From: an uncultured Desulfobacterales bacterium
GTDB lineage: Bacteria; Desulfobacterota; Desulfobacteria; Desulfobacterales; G020354645
Length of the DNA stretch: 6,996 bases
Direction of reading: 5' to 3'
NCBI GenBank assembly: GCA_947259865.1
Contig: CAMYNZ010000334.1
Span: 1 to 6,996, forward strand
Shown: positions 1 to 5,954 of the stretch, in pieces
Layout of the letters: each line of letters starts with the position of its first letter
How positions within the stretch are numbered: the first letter of the stretch is position 1
Made by a program: the position numbers and the translations under genes
The notes under the pieces: generated by a model
Seen by the model: only the letters and a program-made list of their open reading frames with translations
Told to the model about the DNA's origin: nothing
Database searches by the model: none

Positions 1-755
1 AAAACCCGTTTCATCATAACCGCGTCTTTGTGGGGTTGGGGTGATTCGTTAATGATCGTCACATCCAGATCTCTTTTTACCAGTGACTTTGCCAGCGGTT
101 CGAATAATTTTTTGGTCGTCTTTATATGCTTCTTCTCACCTTTGGGACCAAATTCAATGCCGGAAAAATGGCTGTGGAACCTCTCTTGCAGCTGACCCAA
201 AATTGTTTCATATGAGATATGCCCATGTTGCCTGGAGTAAAGATGTGCAAAGTCAACGGTAATGCCGCAGCCGGTATTTTTCATAAGTTTTAAAATTTCA
301 GCAACACTGCCAAACTGGGAGGGTTTGCCGGTTACTTCCGGACAAAGTGATACCTTCCAGCCCTTGCGGGATATATGTTTTTGTAGGTTGATAACTTCTT
401 TTTCAATCAGCGCATAGGTCTTTTCAGCGGTTTTCGTCTGGTAAAATCCGGCATGAAATACCACATTTTCAGCCCCCATCAAATGGGCCCGCTGGCAGGA
501 ATCCAATATCCTTTTTTTGCTAGACGCCACCTTTTCAGCCTCATCCGAAGCCAGATTAATATAATAAGGCGCGTGAACTGAAAGAACAACACCCAGCTGT
601 CGGGCCAGTTCGCCGACCTGTTTGGCCGCATCAACCGGCATCCGCACACCGTAAGTGAACTCGACTTCCATACAGTCCAGGCCCAGTTTGGCGACTTTGC
701 GCACACCTTCCAGATTGTTGGTACCTCCCGCTCCGGCGGGTCCGACTTTTATCAT
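1..755 (-). CDS. Endonuclease IV-like (AP endonuclease family 2) TIM-barrel protein, C-terminus off the window
   Basis: Reading the minus strand from ATG at 755 gives 251 codons with no stop before the window edge. An in-frame TAA lies two codons before the ATG, so this is the first possible start; its Shine-Dalgarno is weak. The order of motifs matches the Nfo/xylose-isomerase-like metal-dependent TIM barrel: VHAPYYINLAS (H61), VVFHAGFY (H101), CPEVTGKPSQFGS (E140), VDFAHLYSR (D168, H171), HSHFSGIEFGP (H196), GEKKH (H210) and INESP (E237). These residues line up with the metal ligands of E. coli endonuclease IV, except that the Asp next to the last His is not obvious. Family members run about 280 residues, so roughly 25-30 are missing. 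The N-terminus (MIKVGPAGAGG) resembles the archaeal/deltaproteobacterial branch often named deoxyribonuclease IV. Repair of abasic DNA is the family role; a sugar-isomerase-like activity cannot be excluded. It lies 142 bp downstream of the hydrolase gene on the same strand. Confidence 0.85.
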   Translation of the reverse strand, partial: MIKVGPAGAGGTNNLEGVRKVAKLGLDCMEVEFTYGVRMPVDAAKQVGELARQLGVVLSVHAPYYINLASDEAEKVASSKKRILDSCQRAHLMGAENVVFHAGFYQTKTAEKTYALIEKEVINLQKHISRKGWKVSLCPEVTGKPSQFGSVAEILKLMKNTGCGITVDFAHLYSRQHGHISYETILGQLQERFHSHFSGIEFGPKGEKKHIKTTKKLFEPLAKSLVKRDLDVTIINESPQPHKDAVMMKRV

Positions 756-809
756 ACTTTAAAATCCCGTCGAATTATGACAGGGCCTGTGAGCCATATC
801 TGCGGCCTA

Positions 810-849
810 TCCGCCCCAGGCGTGGCTTGTCCGCCTCAGGCATGGTTTT
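810..849. repeat. Two-copy 20-bp GC-rich tandem repeat between the hydrolase and endonuclease IV-like genes
   Basis: Two adjacent 20-base units (810-829 and 830-849) share 16 of 20 positions; each starts TCCGCC and contains CAGGC followed by TGG. Each unit can fold into a tiny hairpin (CGCC/GGCG in the first, GCC/GGC in the second). A related string (CCAGGCGGGCCTTG) occurs at 2928-2941, just before the terminator after the OmpA-like gene. This suggests a dispersed intergenic repeat family, but two imperfect copies are thin evidence. Confidence 0.45.
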
Positions 850-897
850 GATACCGCTTTTGTTCTTAATATCCTTTTTATAGTTTTCGGGTAAAAG

Positions 898-1782
898 TCA
901 GGTAACCAGCTTACCCAAAATGTCTGCCATGAAATTGATCAGCAGTGAAAAATGCCCTTCAACCGCATAAAACGAGGCCCGGCAATTGGGGATTGTGTCT
1001 GCCAGAAATCGCCCCATGTTAACCGGCACGATGGCGTCTTTGTCGCCATGCCAGAGATACACTTTTGGCCGTATATGCTGCAGATCAAATCCCCACGGGT
1101 TGGCATAGAGGATGACATCTCTGGCAGCACCGGCGGGTCCGCTTCGCATAGACTCTTTGAAAGTGGCCGCCATGATGGCTTTTATATCCGGCCTTTTAAG
1201 TTCCAGCCGATCCGCTGCTTCTGTCCTGCGGGCCAAAAAATACACCACTGTTTCGGCCCGATGGCGCAACAGGATTGCCACCGGCTGTATGATTATTTTT
1301 ATTAGCCACGGCATGCGGGCGGCAATTCTCAAACCCAATCTGTTTATCCACAGCATGCCGCCAAGAGCACTGCTTGCGTCGATGGGTCCTAAACCGCAGA
1401 CGATACCTGTCGATACCAAACGGTGGGTTAGTTTATACGCGCATGCAGCCGCATAGGGGCCGCCGCCGGAAACTCCCAAAACCGAAAAACGATCAATGCC
1501 CAGTTTATCGGCCAGTTGGGTTACATCATCCGGCCAGTCAAGGATCGTACGGTTTTGTTTATACCCCGAAACCCCGTAGCCCGGACGATCAATCCCGATC
1601 ATGCGGATGTTTTTTTGTAATGCAGTTTTGTCTGCGAACTGCACCTCCACTCGCGAACCCGGAAAGCCGTGGAAGTAAAAAACCGGTTTTCCGCCTGGAT
1701 CACCGCATTCAAGAAAGCCGAGGGTGCGGCCATCATAAAGTTGGATGGTATTTGATGACATGTCAGGCATTATGGATGCCAT
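898..1782 (-). CDS. Alpha/beta-hydrolase fold protein, 294 aa
   Basis: A complete alpha/beta hydrolase with a full catalytic triad. HGFPGSR (residues 38-44) is the oxyanion-hole loop. GVSGGG carries the nucleophile Ser105, WHGDKDAIVP carries the acid (Asp249 by spacing to VP), and VEGHFSLL carries His277. IDRPGYGVS (64-72) is the usual strand-4 loop of the family. A helical cap with hydrophobic stretches (about residues 140-185) sits between strand 6 and the Asp. There is no signal peptide, so it is probably cytoplasmic. The substrate cannot be told; an esterase or hydrolase acting on small lipophilic esters is typical. The start used is the first of three nearby Met codons (1, 5, 8). An AGG 9 nt upstream supports it, but Met5 or Met8 are possible since homology begins around residue 10. 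It may be co-transcribed with the endonuclease IV-like gene downstream, though the 142-bp gap with repeats weakens this. Confidence 0.9.
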   Translation of the reverse strand: MASIMPDMSSNTIQLYDGRTLGFLECGDPGGKPVFYFHGFPGSRVEVQFADKTALQKNIRMIGIDRPGYGVSGYKQNRTILDWPDDVTQLADKLGIDRFSVLGVSGGGPYAAACAYKLTHRLVSTGIVCGLGPIDASSALGGMLWINRLGLRIAARMPWLIKIIIQPVAILLRHRAETVVYFLARRTEAADRLELKRPDIKAIMAATFKESMRSGPAGAARDVILYANPWGFDLQHIRPKVYLWHGDKDAIVPVNMGRFLADTIPNCRASFYAVEGHFSLLINFMADILGKLVT

Positions 1783-2097
1783 GGATCGAGGCCTGGTTAT
1801 ACTACCGATTCCTTAATCAATGTTTTCCGCTCCTGAAGGTAATTGCCTTCACTTTTAAATAACTGATATAATAATATAAATTCAATGACGTTAAGAAATA
1901 AACATATCCAATGCAGGGAATTCCAGTCAGATCAATAAGATTTAAAAATTTTAATTTATAAAAAATTTAATAATTACAGTTGCTTATAAAATTATTTCAT
2001 TTTCGGTATGCTTATTGCCTATGGTATCATGCTGAACTGATTATATAGCTCAATCTTGCATAAAACGTTAGTGATCAAAAATAAAGGAGAATTCATC
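1783..2097. promoter_or_regulatory. AT-rich divergent intergenic region between the hydrolase and OmpA-like genes
   Basis: About 315 bp separate two divergently read genes, and 1851-2050 is strikingly AT-rich, as expected for promoters with UP-like elements. Several TATA-like hexamers are present (TATCAT 2025-2030, TATATA 2042-2047, TATGCT 2007-2012, and TATTAT-like strings on the minus strand near 1865-1880). None has a convincing -35 at 16-18 bp, so no promoter is assigned. An interrupted palindrome GAAGG-N6-CCTTC at 1835-1850, upstream of the hydrolase start, could be an operator or just a weak hairpin. Confidence 0.4.
2084..2090 (+). promoter_or_regulatory. Shine-Dalgarno fixing the start of the OmpA-like gene
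   Basis: AAGGAGA lies 7 nt before ATG 2098. The reading frame stays open upstream to a TTG at 2056, but that start has no such site and would put 14 polar residues ahead of the signal peptide. This decides for 2098. Confidence 0.85.
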
Positions 2098-2850
2098 ATG
2101 GCCAATCTGAAAGTGCTGAGCTTATTTTGCGTTTTACTTTTTTTGGTGTCTGCCTGCGTTTCCAAAGGCAAATATGTAGAGCTCGAAACCGATCTGGTAG
2201 AAACCCGTAAACGGGCAGATATGGGTGATCAGAATCTAAATTCGCTGCAACAAAAATACGAGGCCCTGGAGGCAAATTACAGGGACCTGGAAGGCAAAAA
2301 CTTTCAACTTGCCAGTAAAATCGACAACGTATCGCAAGCGCTGAAAAAAGAAAAGACAATCATTCAAGAAAAAGACCAGAAGATAGTGGAATTGGAGGAA
2401 ACCCGCAAAAAGATTGAAATCGGATTAAAAGAACAGATAGCCTCACAGGTCATCAAACTTGAAGAAATGGAAGGCAAACTCAAGGTAACTTTCGTGGACA
2501 AAATCCTGTTTAACTCGGGTTCCGTGCAGATAAACCCGAGGGGACAGGAGTTACTTTTAGAATTTGCCGAGTCGTTTCGGGAAAATGGCTCCCAAGATAT
2601 CGTGGTTGAGGGACATACCGATGACGTCAATGTGGGGGCGGCTTTGAAAAGAAGATTTCCCAGCAACTGGGAACTCTCAACCGCCCGGGCTGCAGCCGTG
2701 GCCCGTTTCTTTCAAGAAAGGGCCGGTCTTGAGCCCGCAAAACTGGCCGCTACCGGTTATAGTTATTTTCAGCCGGTGGCCCAAAATGATAGTGAAGAGG
2801 GTCGCAGCCAGAATCGCAGAATAGAAATAATACTTGTACCCGTTCGCTAA
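2098..2850 (+). CDS. OmpA-family peptidoglycan-associated lipoprotein with coiled-coil stalk, 250 aa
   Basis: The N-terminus MANLKVLSLFCVLLFLVSAC is a lipoprotein signal peptide with lipobox VSAC; Cys20 would be lipidated, and V21/S22 are not inner-membrane retention residues, so outer-membrane sorting is likely. Residues about 25-128 are highly charged with heptad-like spacing (EALEANYRDLEGKN, KKEKTIIQEKDQKIVELEE), a long helical coiled coil. Residues about 129-250 form an OmpA/MotB C-terminal domain that binds peptidoglycan: LFNSGS, VEGHTDD (D175 in the GHTD motif), NWELSTARAAAV (R197, the conserved Arg), GYSYFQPVAQND and SQNRRIEI. It probably tethers the outer membrane to the cell wall. 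The layout (lipid anchor, coil, OmpA domain) resembles Pal-like and YiaD/LafU-like proteins, but the long coil and lack of tol genes nearby argue against naming it pal. It appears monocistronic: own SD, and a terminator 96 bp after the stop. Confidence 0.92.
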   Translation: MANLKVLSLFCVLLFLVSACVSKGKYVELETDLVETRKRADMGDQNLNSLQQKYEALEANYRDLEGKNFQLASKIDNVSQALKKEKTIIQEKDQKIVELEETRKKIEIGLKEQIASQVIKLEEMEGKLKVTFVDKILFNSGSVQINPRGQELLLEFAESFRENGSQDIVVEGHTDDVNVGAALKRRFPSNWELSTARAAAVARFFQERAGLEPAKLAATGYSYFQPVAQNDSEEGRSQNRRIEIILVPVR

Positions 2851-2945
2851 TTTTTTCTCGATTGGATAAAACCTCGGTTCGACCCCGGTGAGTTGATAAT
2901 CTTAGCATCAAGGTACGACTGCCTCCCTCCAGGCGGGCCTTGCAA

Positions 2946-2978
2946 AAAAGGGATATGGCATTTTGCCATATCCCTTTT
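2946..2978 (+). terminator. Strong Rho-independent terminator (probably bidirectional) after the OmpA-like gene
   Basis: A perfect 15-bp stem pairs 2946-2960 with 2964-2978 around a TTT loop. The GC part is GGGATATGGCA/TGCCATATCCC. Outside it runs A6 on the left and T4 on the right, so a U-tract follows the hairpin on either strand. The minus-strand direction has no obvious gene to end. Confidence 0.85.
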
Positions 2979-3089
2979 AACATTCTATGTTCTTGAAAAT
3001 ATTCTGAATTCCATCCATTCGACAACCCTACCGCACCCCAGATCAATCCGTGCCCCATGGGGTCATTTATCCTGAATTGCACACAATCA

Positions 3090-3119
3090 TTGTAAGAACA
3101 CCATTATTTTTGGTAAAAT
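3090..3119 (+). promoter_or_regulatory. Candidate sigma70-type promoter for mltF
   Basis: TTGTAA (3090-3095), an 18-bp spacer and TAAAAT (3114-3119) give 4/6 and 5/6 matches to the consensus. Transcription would start near 3126, leaving a leader of about 180 nt. The leader contains a perfect 10-bp palindrome TTGTTAACAA (3237-3246). The call is tentative, because AT-rich DNA yields such matches often. Confidence 0.35.
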
Positions 3120-3306
3120 GTAATAATTAAGTTTTATTCTAACTTGCACAATAATGGGTATGGGATGGTTCGAAAATATGTCGGGTGGGTGAAAATTCTG
3201 TTTTTTCATTTGGTTGTCGGATCGCTGCAAACATCTTTGTTAACAATCTGAAAAGGGATATTGCAACACCCGGTGAGAATTGATACCCAATGGAGCCACT
3301 ACAGGC

Positions 3307-4680
3307 ATGTTAAATAAATTGGCAAAATTATTGTTGATTGTTGCGGGTTTTTTGCTGCTTTCAGCAGCCGGCTGTGACCGGCCTTTGTTCAGAAACGACC
3401 TGGAGGCCATTCAGTCCAGGGGGGTTTTGAGAGTCATCACCCGCAATAATGGAACCTGTTTCTACGAAGGACCGCACGGCCATGAGGGTTTTGAGTACGA
3501 TCTGGTTCAGTCCTTTGCAGATTATCTCGACCTGGAACTGGAATTGGTGATCATCGATAGCGAGAAGGTTATGGTGAACGAACTCTTGAAAGGCAACGCC
3601 GACCTTATTGCTGCCAATTTTATCGTTAAAGATGATCTCAGGCAATATCTGGCCTTTGGCCCCGTCTTTCAGGAAATGCATCAGTTGGTTATTGGCAAGC
3701 GCGGGGGTCCCGCACCCCGTTCGGTGGCTGATCTCATCGGTCAACCTATCTGGATAAGGGCCGGTGCTTTTGAGGAAAAGCGCCTCAACACGCTTAAAAA
3801 AGAGTTGCCTGATTTATCCTGGCTGGCCGTCTCCGACTATGAATCTGAGGAGCTTCTGGAAATGACATGGCGGGGAATAATCCCGCTCACGATCGCCGAC
3901 TCCCATACAATTGCGATAAATCGAAAGTATTACCCGGAACTGGCTGTTCATTTTGCTATTAGTGAGAGCCAGAAATTGGCCTGGGTAATGGACCCCGGAA
4001 ATACACAATTGCGGGATACCGTCAATCAATGGTTCACCCTGCCGGCGACCGTCTCGCTGTTAGAGCATCTCAATCAGCATTATTATGGACACTTGGATAA
4101 CTTTGACTATACCGATATTAAGATATTCAGAAAACGGCTTCGACGGCGCCTTCCACAATATCGAAAATATTTTGAGGCCGCTGCGTTTAAAAATGGGCTG
4201 GACTGGAAATTGATCGCAGCCCAGGCCTACCAGGAATCCCACTGGAATCCCAGGGCTAAGAGTTTTACCGGGGTCAGGGGTTTGATGATGCTTACAAGAA
4301 AAACCGCCCGGGACATGGGAGTCAAAAACCGGCTCGATCCCGTACAGTCGATTTATGGCGGCACGCAGTATCTGGCCATTTTGTATGATCGCGTTGGAGA
4401 CCAGGTTGAAGAACCGGATCGCATGTTTATGGCGCTGGCAGCTTACAATGTGGGATGGGGGCACCTGGAAGATGCCCGAAAGCTGTGTGTCCGAACTGGA
4501 AAAAATCCGAATGTCTGGTCGGATGTTCGATCCACCCTGCCGCTGCTGCGTCTTAAAAAATATTACAAAAAACTGCCCCACGGCTATGCACGGGGCGCTG
4601 AACCGGTGCGCTATGTGGATCGCATACGGACATACCACGAGGTTATCGATCACTCAGAACGGATCACTGGAAGGCGCTAA
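3307..4680 (+). CDS. mltF: Membrane-bound lytic murein transglycosylase F (MltF)
   Basis: Two-domain enzyme that cleaves the MurNAc-GlcNAc bond in peptidoglycan, forming 1,6-anhydroMurNAc ends; it acts in the periplasm, lipid-anchored to the outer membrane. From ATG 3307 it is 457 aa. Residues 1-23 are a signal peptide ending in LSAAGC (Cys23, an acceptable lipobox). Residues about 32-255 are an SBP_bac_3 regulatory domain (RGVLRVITRNN, FEYDLVQSFADYL, ELLKGNADLIAANF). Residues about 290-440 are the SLT catalytic domain: AYQESHWNP with catalytic Glu310, SFTGVRGLMMLTRKTA, ALAAYNVGWGHLEDAR, and the MltF signature LPLL..KKYY..LPHGYARGAE. The family member in E. coli is somewhat longer (about 518 aa). 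The frame is open to a TTG at 3280, but ATG 3307 gives a normal signal peptide, and a GGAG sits 11 nt upstream (3292-3295), so 3307 is preferred. The 3' end faces the PilZ gene with a 20-bp gap and no hairpin terminator. Confidence 0.93.
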   Translation: MLNKLAKLLLIVAGFLLLSAAGCDRPLFRNDLEAIQSRGVLRVITRNNGTCFYEGPHGHEGFEYDLVQSFADYLDLELELVIIDSEKVMVNELLKGNADLIAANFIVKDDLRQYLAFGPVFQEMHQLVIGKRGGPAPRSVADLIGQPIWIRAGAFEEKRLNTLKKELPDLSWLAVSDYESEELLEMTWRGIIPLTIADSHTIAINRKYYPELAVHFAISESQKLAWVMDPGNTQLRDTVNQWFTLPATVSLLEHLNQHYYGHLDNFDYTDIKIFRKRLRRRLPQYRKYFEAAAFKNGLDWKLIAAQAYQESHWNPRAKSFTGVRGLMMLTRKTARDMGVKNRLDPVQSIYGGTQYLAILYDRVGDQVEEPDRMFMALAAYNVGWGHLEDARKLCVRTGKNPNVWSDVRSTLPLLRLKKYYKKLPHGYARGAEPVRYVDRIRTYHEVIDHSERITGRR

Positions 4681-4700
4681 TGCTGGAAAAAGACCACCGA

Positions 4701-5090
4701 CTATTTCTGGGGTTTTCGTCTGAAATCCACGGCAAATCCGTCAGAGTCGGTCCTTACAATCTTGCCTGTGATGGTGACGGGCTTTTTGTGATCGGCGATT
4801 GAAAAAGTCAGTGTTATTTTTTCACCGGCCGCTGGGGGGGTTTGGGTTTCAATAAATACACCGGCGGCACTGATATCGTTTATGAAATCCTTGTGGACCT
4901 TATCATTGACTTTGTAATCTACGGCAATTTTGCGGCTTTTCCGATTAGCGGACCTTCCACCTTTGTACTGCTTATTATCCAGCTGTTTCAACAATTCGAG
5001 CTGCTGGGCAACAGTCATATCACAGATCAAATCAATTAAACGAGCCGCGATCCGGGTTTCATCGTCTAATTGATCTGCAGAAATTTTCAT
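4701..5090 (-). CDS. PilZ-domain protein (probable c-di-GMP receptor), 129 aa
   Basis: The C-terminal two-thirds is a PilZ domain. An Arg-rich entry motif RSANRKSRK (residues 46-54) contains RxxxR (R46, R50); about 20 residues on, NDISAAGVFIE carries the D-x-S-x-x-G motif (D72, S74, G77). Alternating hydrophobic strands follow (KITLTFSI, VTITGKIVRTDSDGFAVDF). With both binding motifs present, c-di-GMP binding is likely. Residues 1-45 are helical and charged (DDETRIAARLIDLICDMTVAQQLELLKQLD) and could mediate oligomerisation or partner binding; no known output domain is visible. The start has an excellent SD (AGGAGG, 9 nt before the ATG) and a good promoter. It is convergent with mltF, so read-through antisense effects between the two 3' ends are possible. 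Confidence 0.88.
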   Translation of the reverse strand: MKISADQLDDETRIAARLIDLICDMTVAQQLELLKQLDNKQYKGGRSANRKSRKIAVDYKVNDKVHKDFINDISAAGVFIETQTPPAAGEKITLTFSIADHKKPVTITGKIVRTDSDGFAVDFRRKPQK

Positions 5091-5099
5091 ACTGGCTTT

Positions 5100-5105
5100 C
5101 CTCCT
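5100..5105 (-). promoter_or_regulatory. Strong Shine-Dalgarno of the PilZ gene
   Basis: AGGAGG on the minus strand, 9 nt from the ATG at 5090. It settles the start and suggests good translation. Confidence 0.8.
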
Positions 5106-5131
5106 GGCCCCAGGCGCTATTTTTGCCTATA

Positions 5132-5160
5132 AATTTAACATGCCAGGCCGCCGGGGTCAA
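5132..5160 (-). promoter_or_regulatory. Sigma70-like promoter of the PilZ gene
   Basis: On the minus strand TTGACC (5155-5160, 5/6 match) is followed by a 17-bp spacer and TAAATT (5132-5137, 4/6). Transcription would begin near 5125 and give a leader of about 35 nt with the SD well placed. Spacing and position both fit. Confidence 0.55.
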
Positions 5161-5338
5161 TAATTTTAGCGGACTGCAACCCCGTGCAGCATGGGGCTTC
5201 CACGATTTGCAACCCCCGGATCCGCCTGCCGATATCCGGACGATAAAATTCAGCCGACAGCGCTTTCCGAAAAAGGAGACATGTAATCCACCGAAGATAT
5301 TATGGAAGATTCTTCTCCACTTTAGTTGGAGAAGAGGG
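5161..5338. other. Intergenic DNA upstream of the PilZ gene, with two hairpins
   Basis: No convincing gene is seen. The only good SD (AAAGGAG near 5272) is followed by ATG TAA. A GC-rich hairpin CCCC...GGGG spans 5180-5196 (7 bp including a wobble). A second hairpin pairs TCTTCTCCA (5311-5319) with TGGAGAAGA (5327-5335) around 7 nt, 9 bp perfect. It ends within 10 bp of the inverted-repeat cassette and has no T-tract, so it is not a normal terminator; it may belong to the cassette edge. Confidence 0.4.
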
Positions 5339-5610
5339 TCCAAGGATTCCAGGGGTCAAGGATTCAAGTGTTTGTTTTCTAAAGATTTTATAAGCGCTTT
5401 TTACATCCCCTCTATTTCTGCTATGTCTTTTTTGCTGTATCCAATTCACCTTTTTCAATGAAGCCTAAATCCCCGGTTAATAATATCTGGGTTTCCAGTT
5501 CACAACCCGAACCATAAGAAATGTAAAGCATCCTAATGTAATCAATGGTTGTCTTTGTTCCATATCCTTTCAATCGAACCCTTGAATCCTTGACCCCTTG
5601 GATCCTTTGG
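5339..5610. mobile_element. Palindrome-ended cassette carrying a decayed four-helix-bundle gene
   Basis: The arm at 5342-5368 pairs with 5581-5607 at 25 of 27 positions, including 17 consecutive perfect bases (GGGGTCAAGGATTCAAG at 5352-5368 against its complement at 5581-5597). A 17-bp match is far above chance in 7 kb. The 212 bp between hold the 3' half of a four-helix-bundle (S23/23S-rRNA intervening-sequence protein, PF05635-type) gene, and the gene's stop codon lies inside the left arm. Such small genes flanked by inverted repeats recur in bacterial genomes, classically as intervening sequences in 23S rRNA where the arms form a stem. Here the cassette sits in intergenic DNA. No target-site duplication is visible at the outer edges. 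Mobility is inferred from architecture, not shown. The right arm keeps its sequence although the adjoining half of the cargo is gone. Confidence 0.6.
5356..5567 (-). pseudogene. Four-helix-bundle (S23/IVS-type) protein gene, 5' half missing, frameshift and stop
   Basis: The minus strand reads GYGTKTTIDYIRMLYISYG then SGCELETQILLTGDLGFIEKGELDTAKK, which matches the second half of the four-helix-bundle family (typical pattern: IAEGYGR...EYIRFLYIALGS..ELETQLLLA..LGYI). Three lesions are seen. About 60 N-terminal residues, including the usual FRKL.VW..A start, are absent, with only some 13 bp between the right inverted repeat and the remnant. A run of six A's (5428-5433 on the plus strand as T's) shifts the frame, leading to TAG at 5421-5423. 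In the restored frame (DIAEIEGM, then KALIKSLENKHLNP) a TAA at 5401-5403 replaces what is normally a Leu codon after Met. The restored frame ends at TGA 5356-5358 inside the left repeat. Family members are about 115-130 aa; roughly 70 codons survive. Function in the family is poorly known (RNA/nucleic-acid-associated oligomer; Avd of diversity-generating retroelements is related). An ATG at 5618 opens the surviving frame, but there is no SD. Confidence 0.75.
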
Positions 5611-5756
5611 TACCACACCTGCAGACTTTAAGATTATTCACTTGACTTGCATTTGCTACAACTAATCGGGAGATGATCCTTATGGAAATACCGGAAGGCC
5701 GTCTATCTCCCCGGCATCTCCGTTTTCCGCTCAATTTTCACTTGACATATAAGGCC
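5611..5756. other. Intergenic DNA between the four-helix cassette and the 112-aa unit
   Basis: No firm gene. A 27-codon frame starts at ATG 5683 with GGGAG 9 nt upstream, but it has no recognisable content. GGAGATG (5669-5675) and CATCTCC (5715-5721) form a 7-bp inverted repeat 39 nt apart. CACTTGAC occurs twice (about 5639 and 5739). The second copy contains a perfect TTGACA (5742-5747), but no good -10 lies at 16-18 bp. Confidence 0.3.
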
Positions 5757-5795
5757 ACATTGTAGTACTTCTCTGACACTACATAGTGGTATAAT
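5757..5795 (+). promoter_or_regulatory. Extended -10 promoter with overlapping palindromic operator candidate
   Basis: TGG-TATAAT (5787-5795) is a perfect -10 with the TGn extension, so a poor -35 is tolerable. Just upstream CACTA-CA-TAGTG (5777-5788) is a 12-bp interrupted palindrome filling the spacer and touching the -10. TGTAGT (5761-5766) is also the complement of ACTACA (5778-5783). A repressor bound here would block RNA polymerase. Transcription would start near 5802, with a leader of about 150 nt before the 112-aa gene. No specific regulator family is claimed. Confidence 0.5.
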
Positions 5796-5828
5796 TAGTA
5801 TCGACCTGTACGGTTACGGATGATGTAA

Positions 5829-5951
5829 GTTCTTCCGTGAGCCAACAGACTCGATCCTGTCAGACCCTGGAACCATTGCATAGATATCGGGATTTTTGAC
5901 GGCTCTAAATTTATGTGTTTTGGGCACTGATAAAACTTTGTACGGAAGAAC
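5829..5951 (+). ncRNA. Putative structured 5' leader (riboswitch-like) of the 112-aa gene
   Basis: GTTCTTCCGT (5829-5838) is the perfect complement of ACGGAAGAAC (5942-5951), and the next bases inward, GAGCC (5839-5843), pair with GGCTC (5901-5905), so two stems could stack coaxially. GTTTT/AAAAC (5917-5921/5932-5936) and ACAG/CTGT (5845-5848/5857-5860) add small hairpins. The right arm of the long stem contains GGAAGAA, the only SD candidate, ending 4 nt before the start codon. Closing the stem would hide it. An alternative partner for the left arm exists: ACGGA (5816-5820) with TCCGT (5834-5838), giving a possible switch. A 10-bp match at this distance is expected about once by chance in a window this size, so position, not length, is the argument. 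I recognise no known riboswitch class. Confidence 0.35.
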
Positions 5952-5954
5952 CCA

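Noticed and set aside
952..1862. Several plus-strand open frames across the hydrolase gene.
   Set aside because: They are antisense shadows; the minus-strand frame has a full catalytic triad.
2876..2896. GGTTCGACCCC resembles a tRNA T-loop, suggesting a tRNA 3' end or att remnant.
   Set aside because: No matching acceptor, D or anticodon arm upstream, the T-stem pairs only in part, and no CCA end follows.
4680..4802. 40-codon frame starting in a TAATG overlap with the mltF stop.
   Set aside because: It lies antisense to the 3' end of the well-supported PilZ gene, is short, and shows no recognisable content.
5123..5461. 112-codon plus-strand open frame.
   Set aside because: Runs through the PilZ promoter region, a hairpin, an inverted-repeat arm and the antisense of the four-helix remnant; no SD and no family resemblance.
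5683..5766. 27-codon frame with a GGGAG nearby, possible small protein.
   Set aside because: Too short to judge and without any motif; such starts are frequent by chance.
5742..5770. Perfect TTGACA at 5742 as the main promoter of the 112-aa gene.
   Set aside because: No acceptable -10 at 15-18 bp; the extended -10 at 5787-5795 is better.
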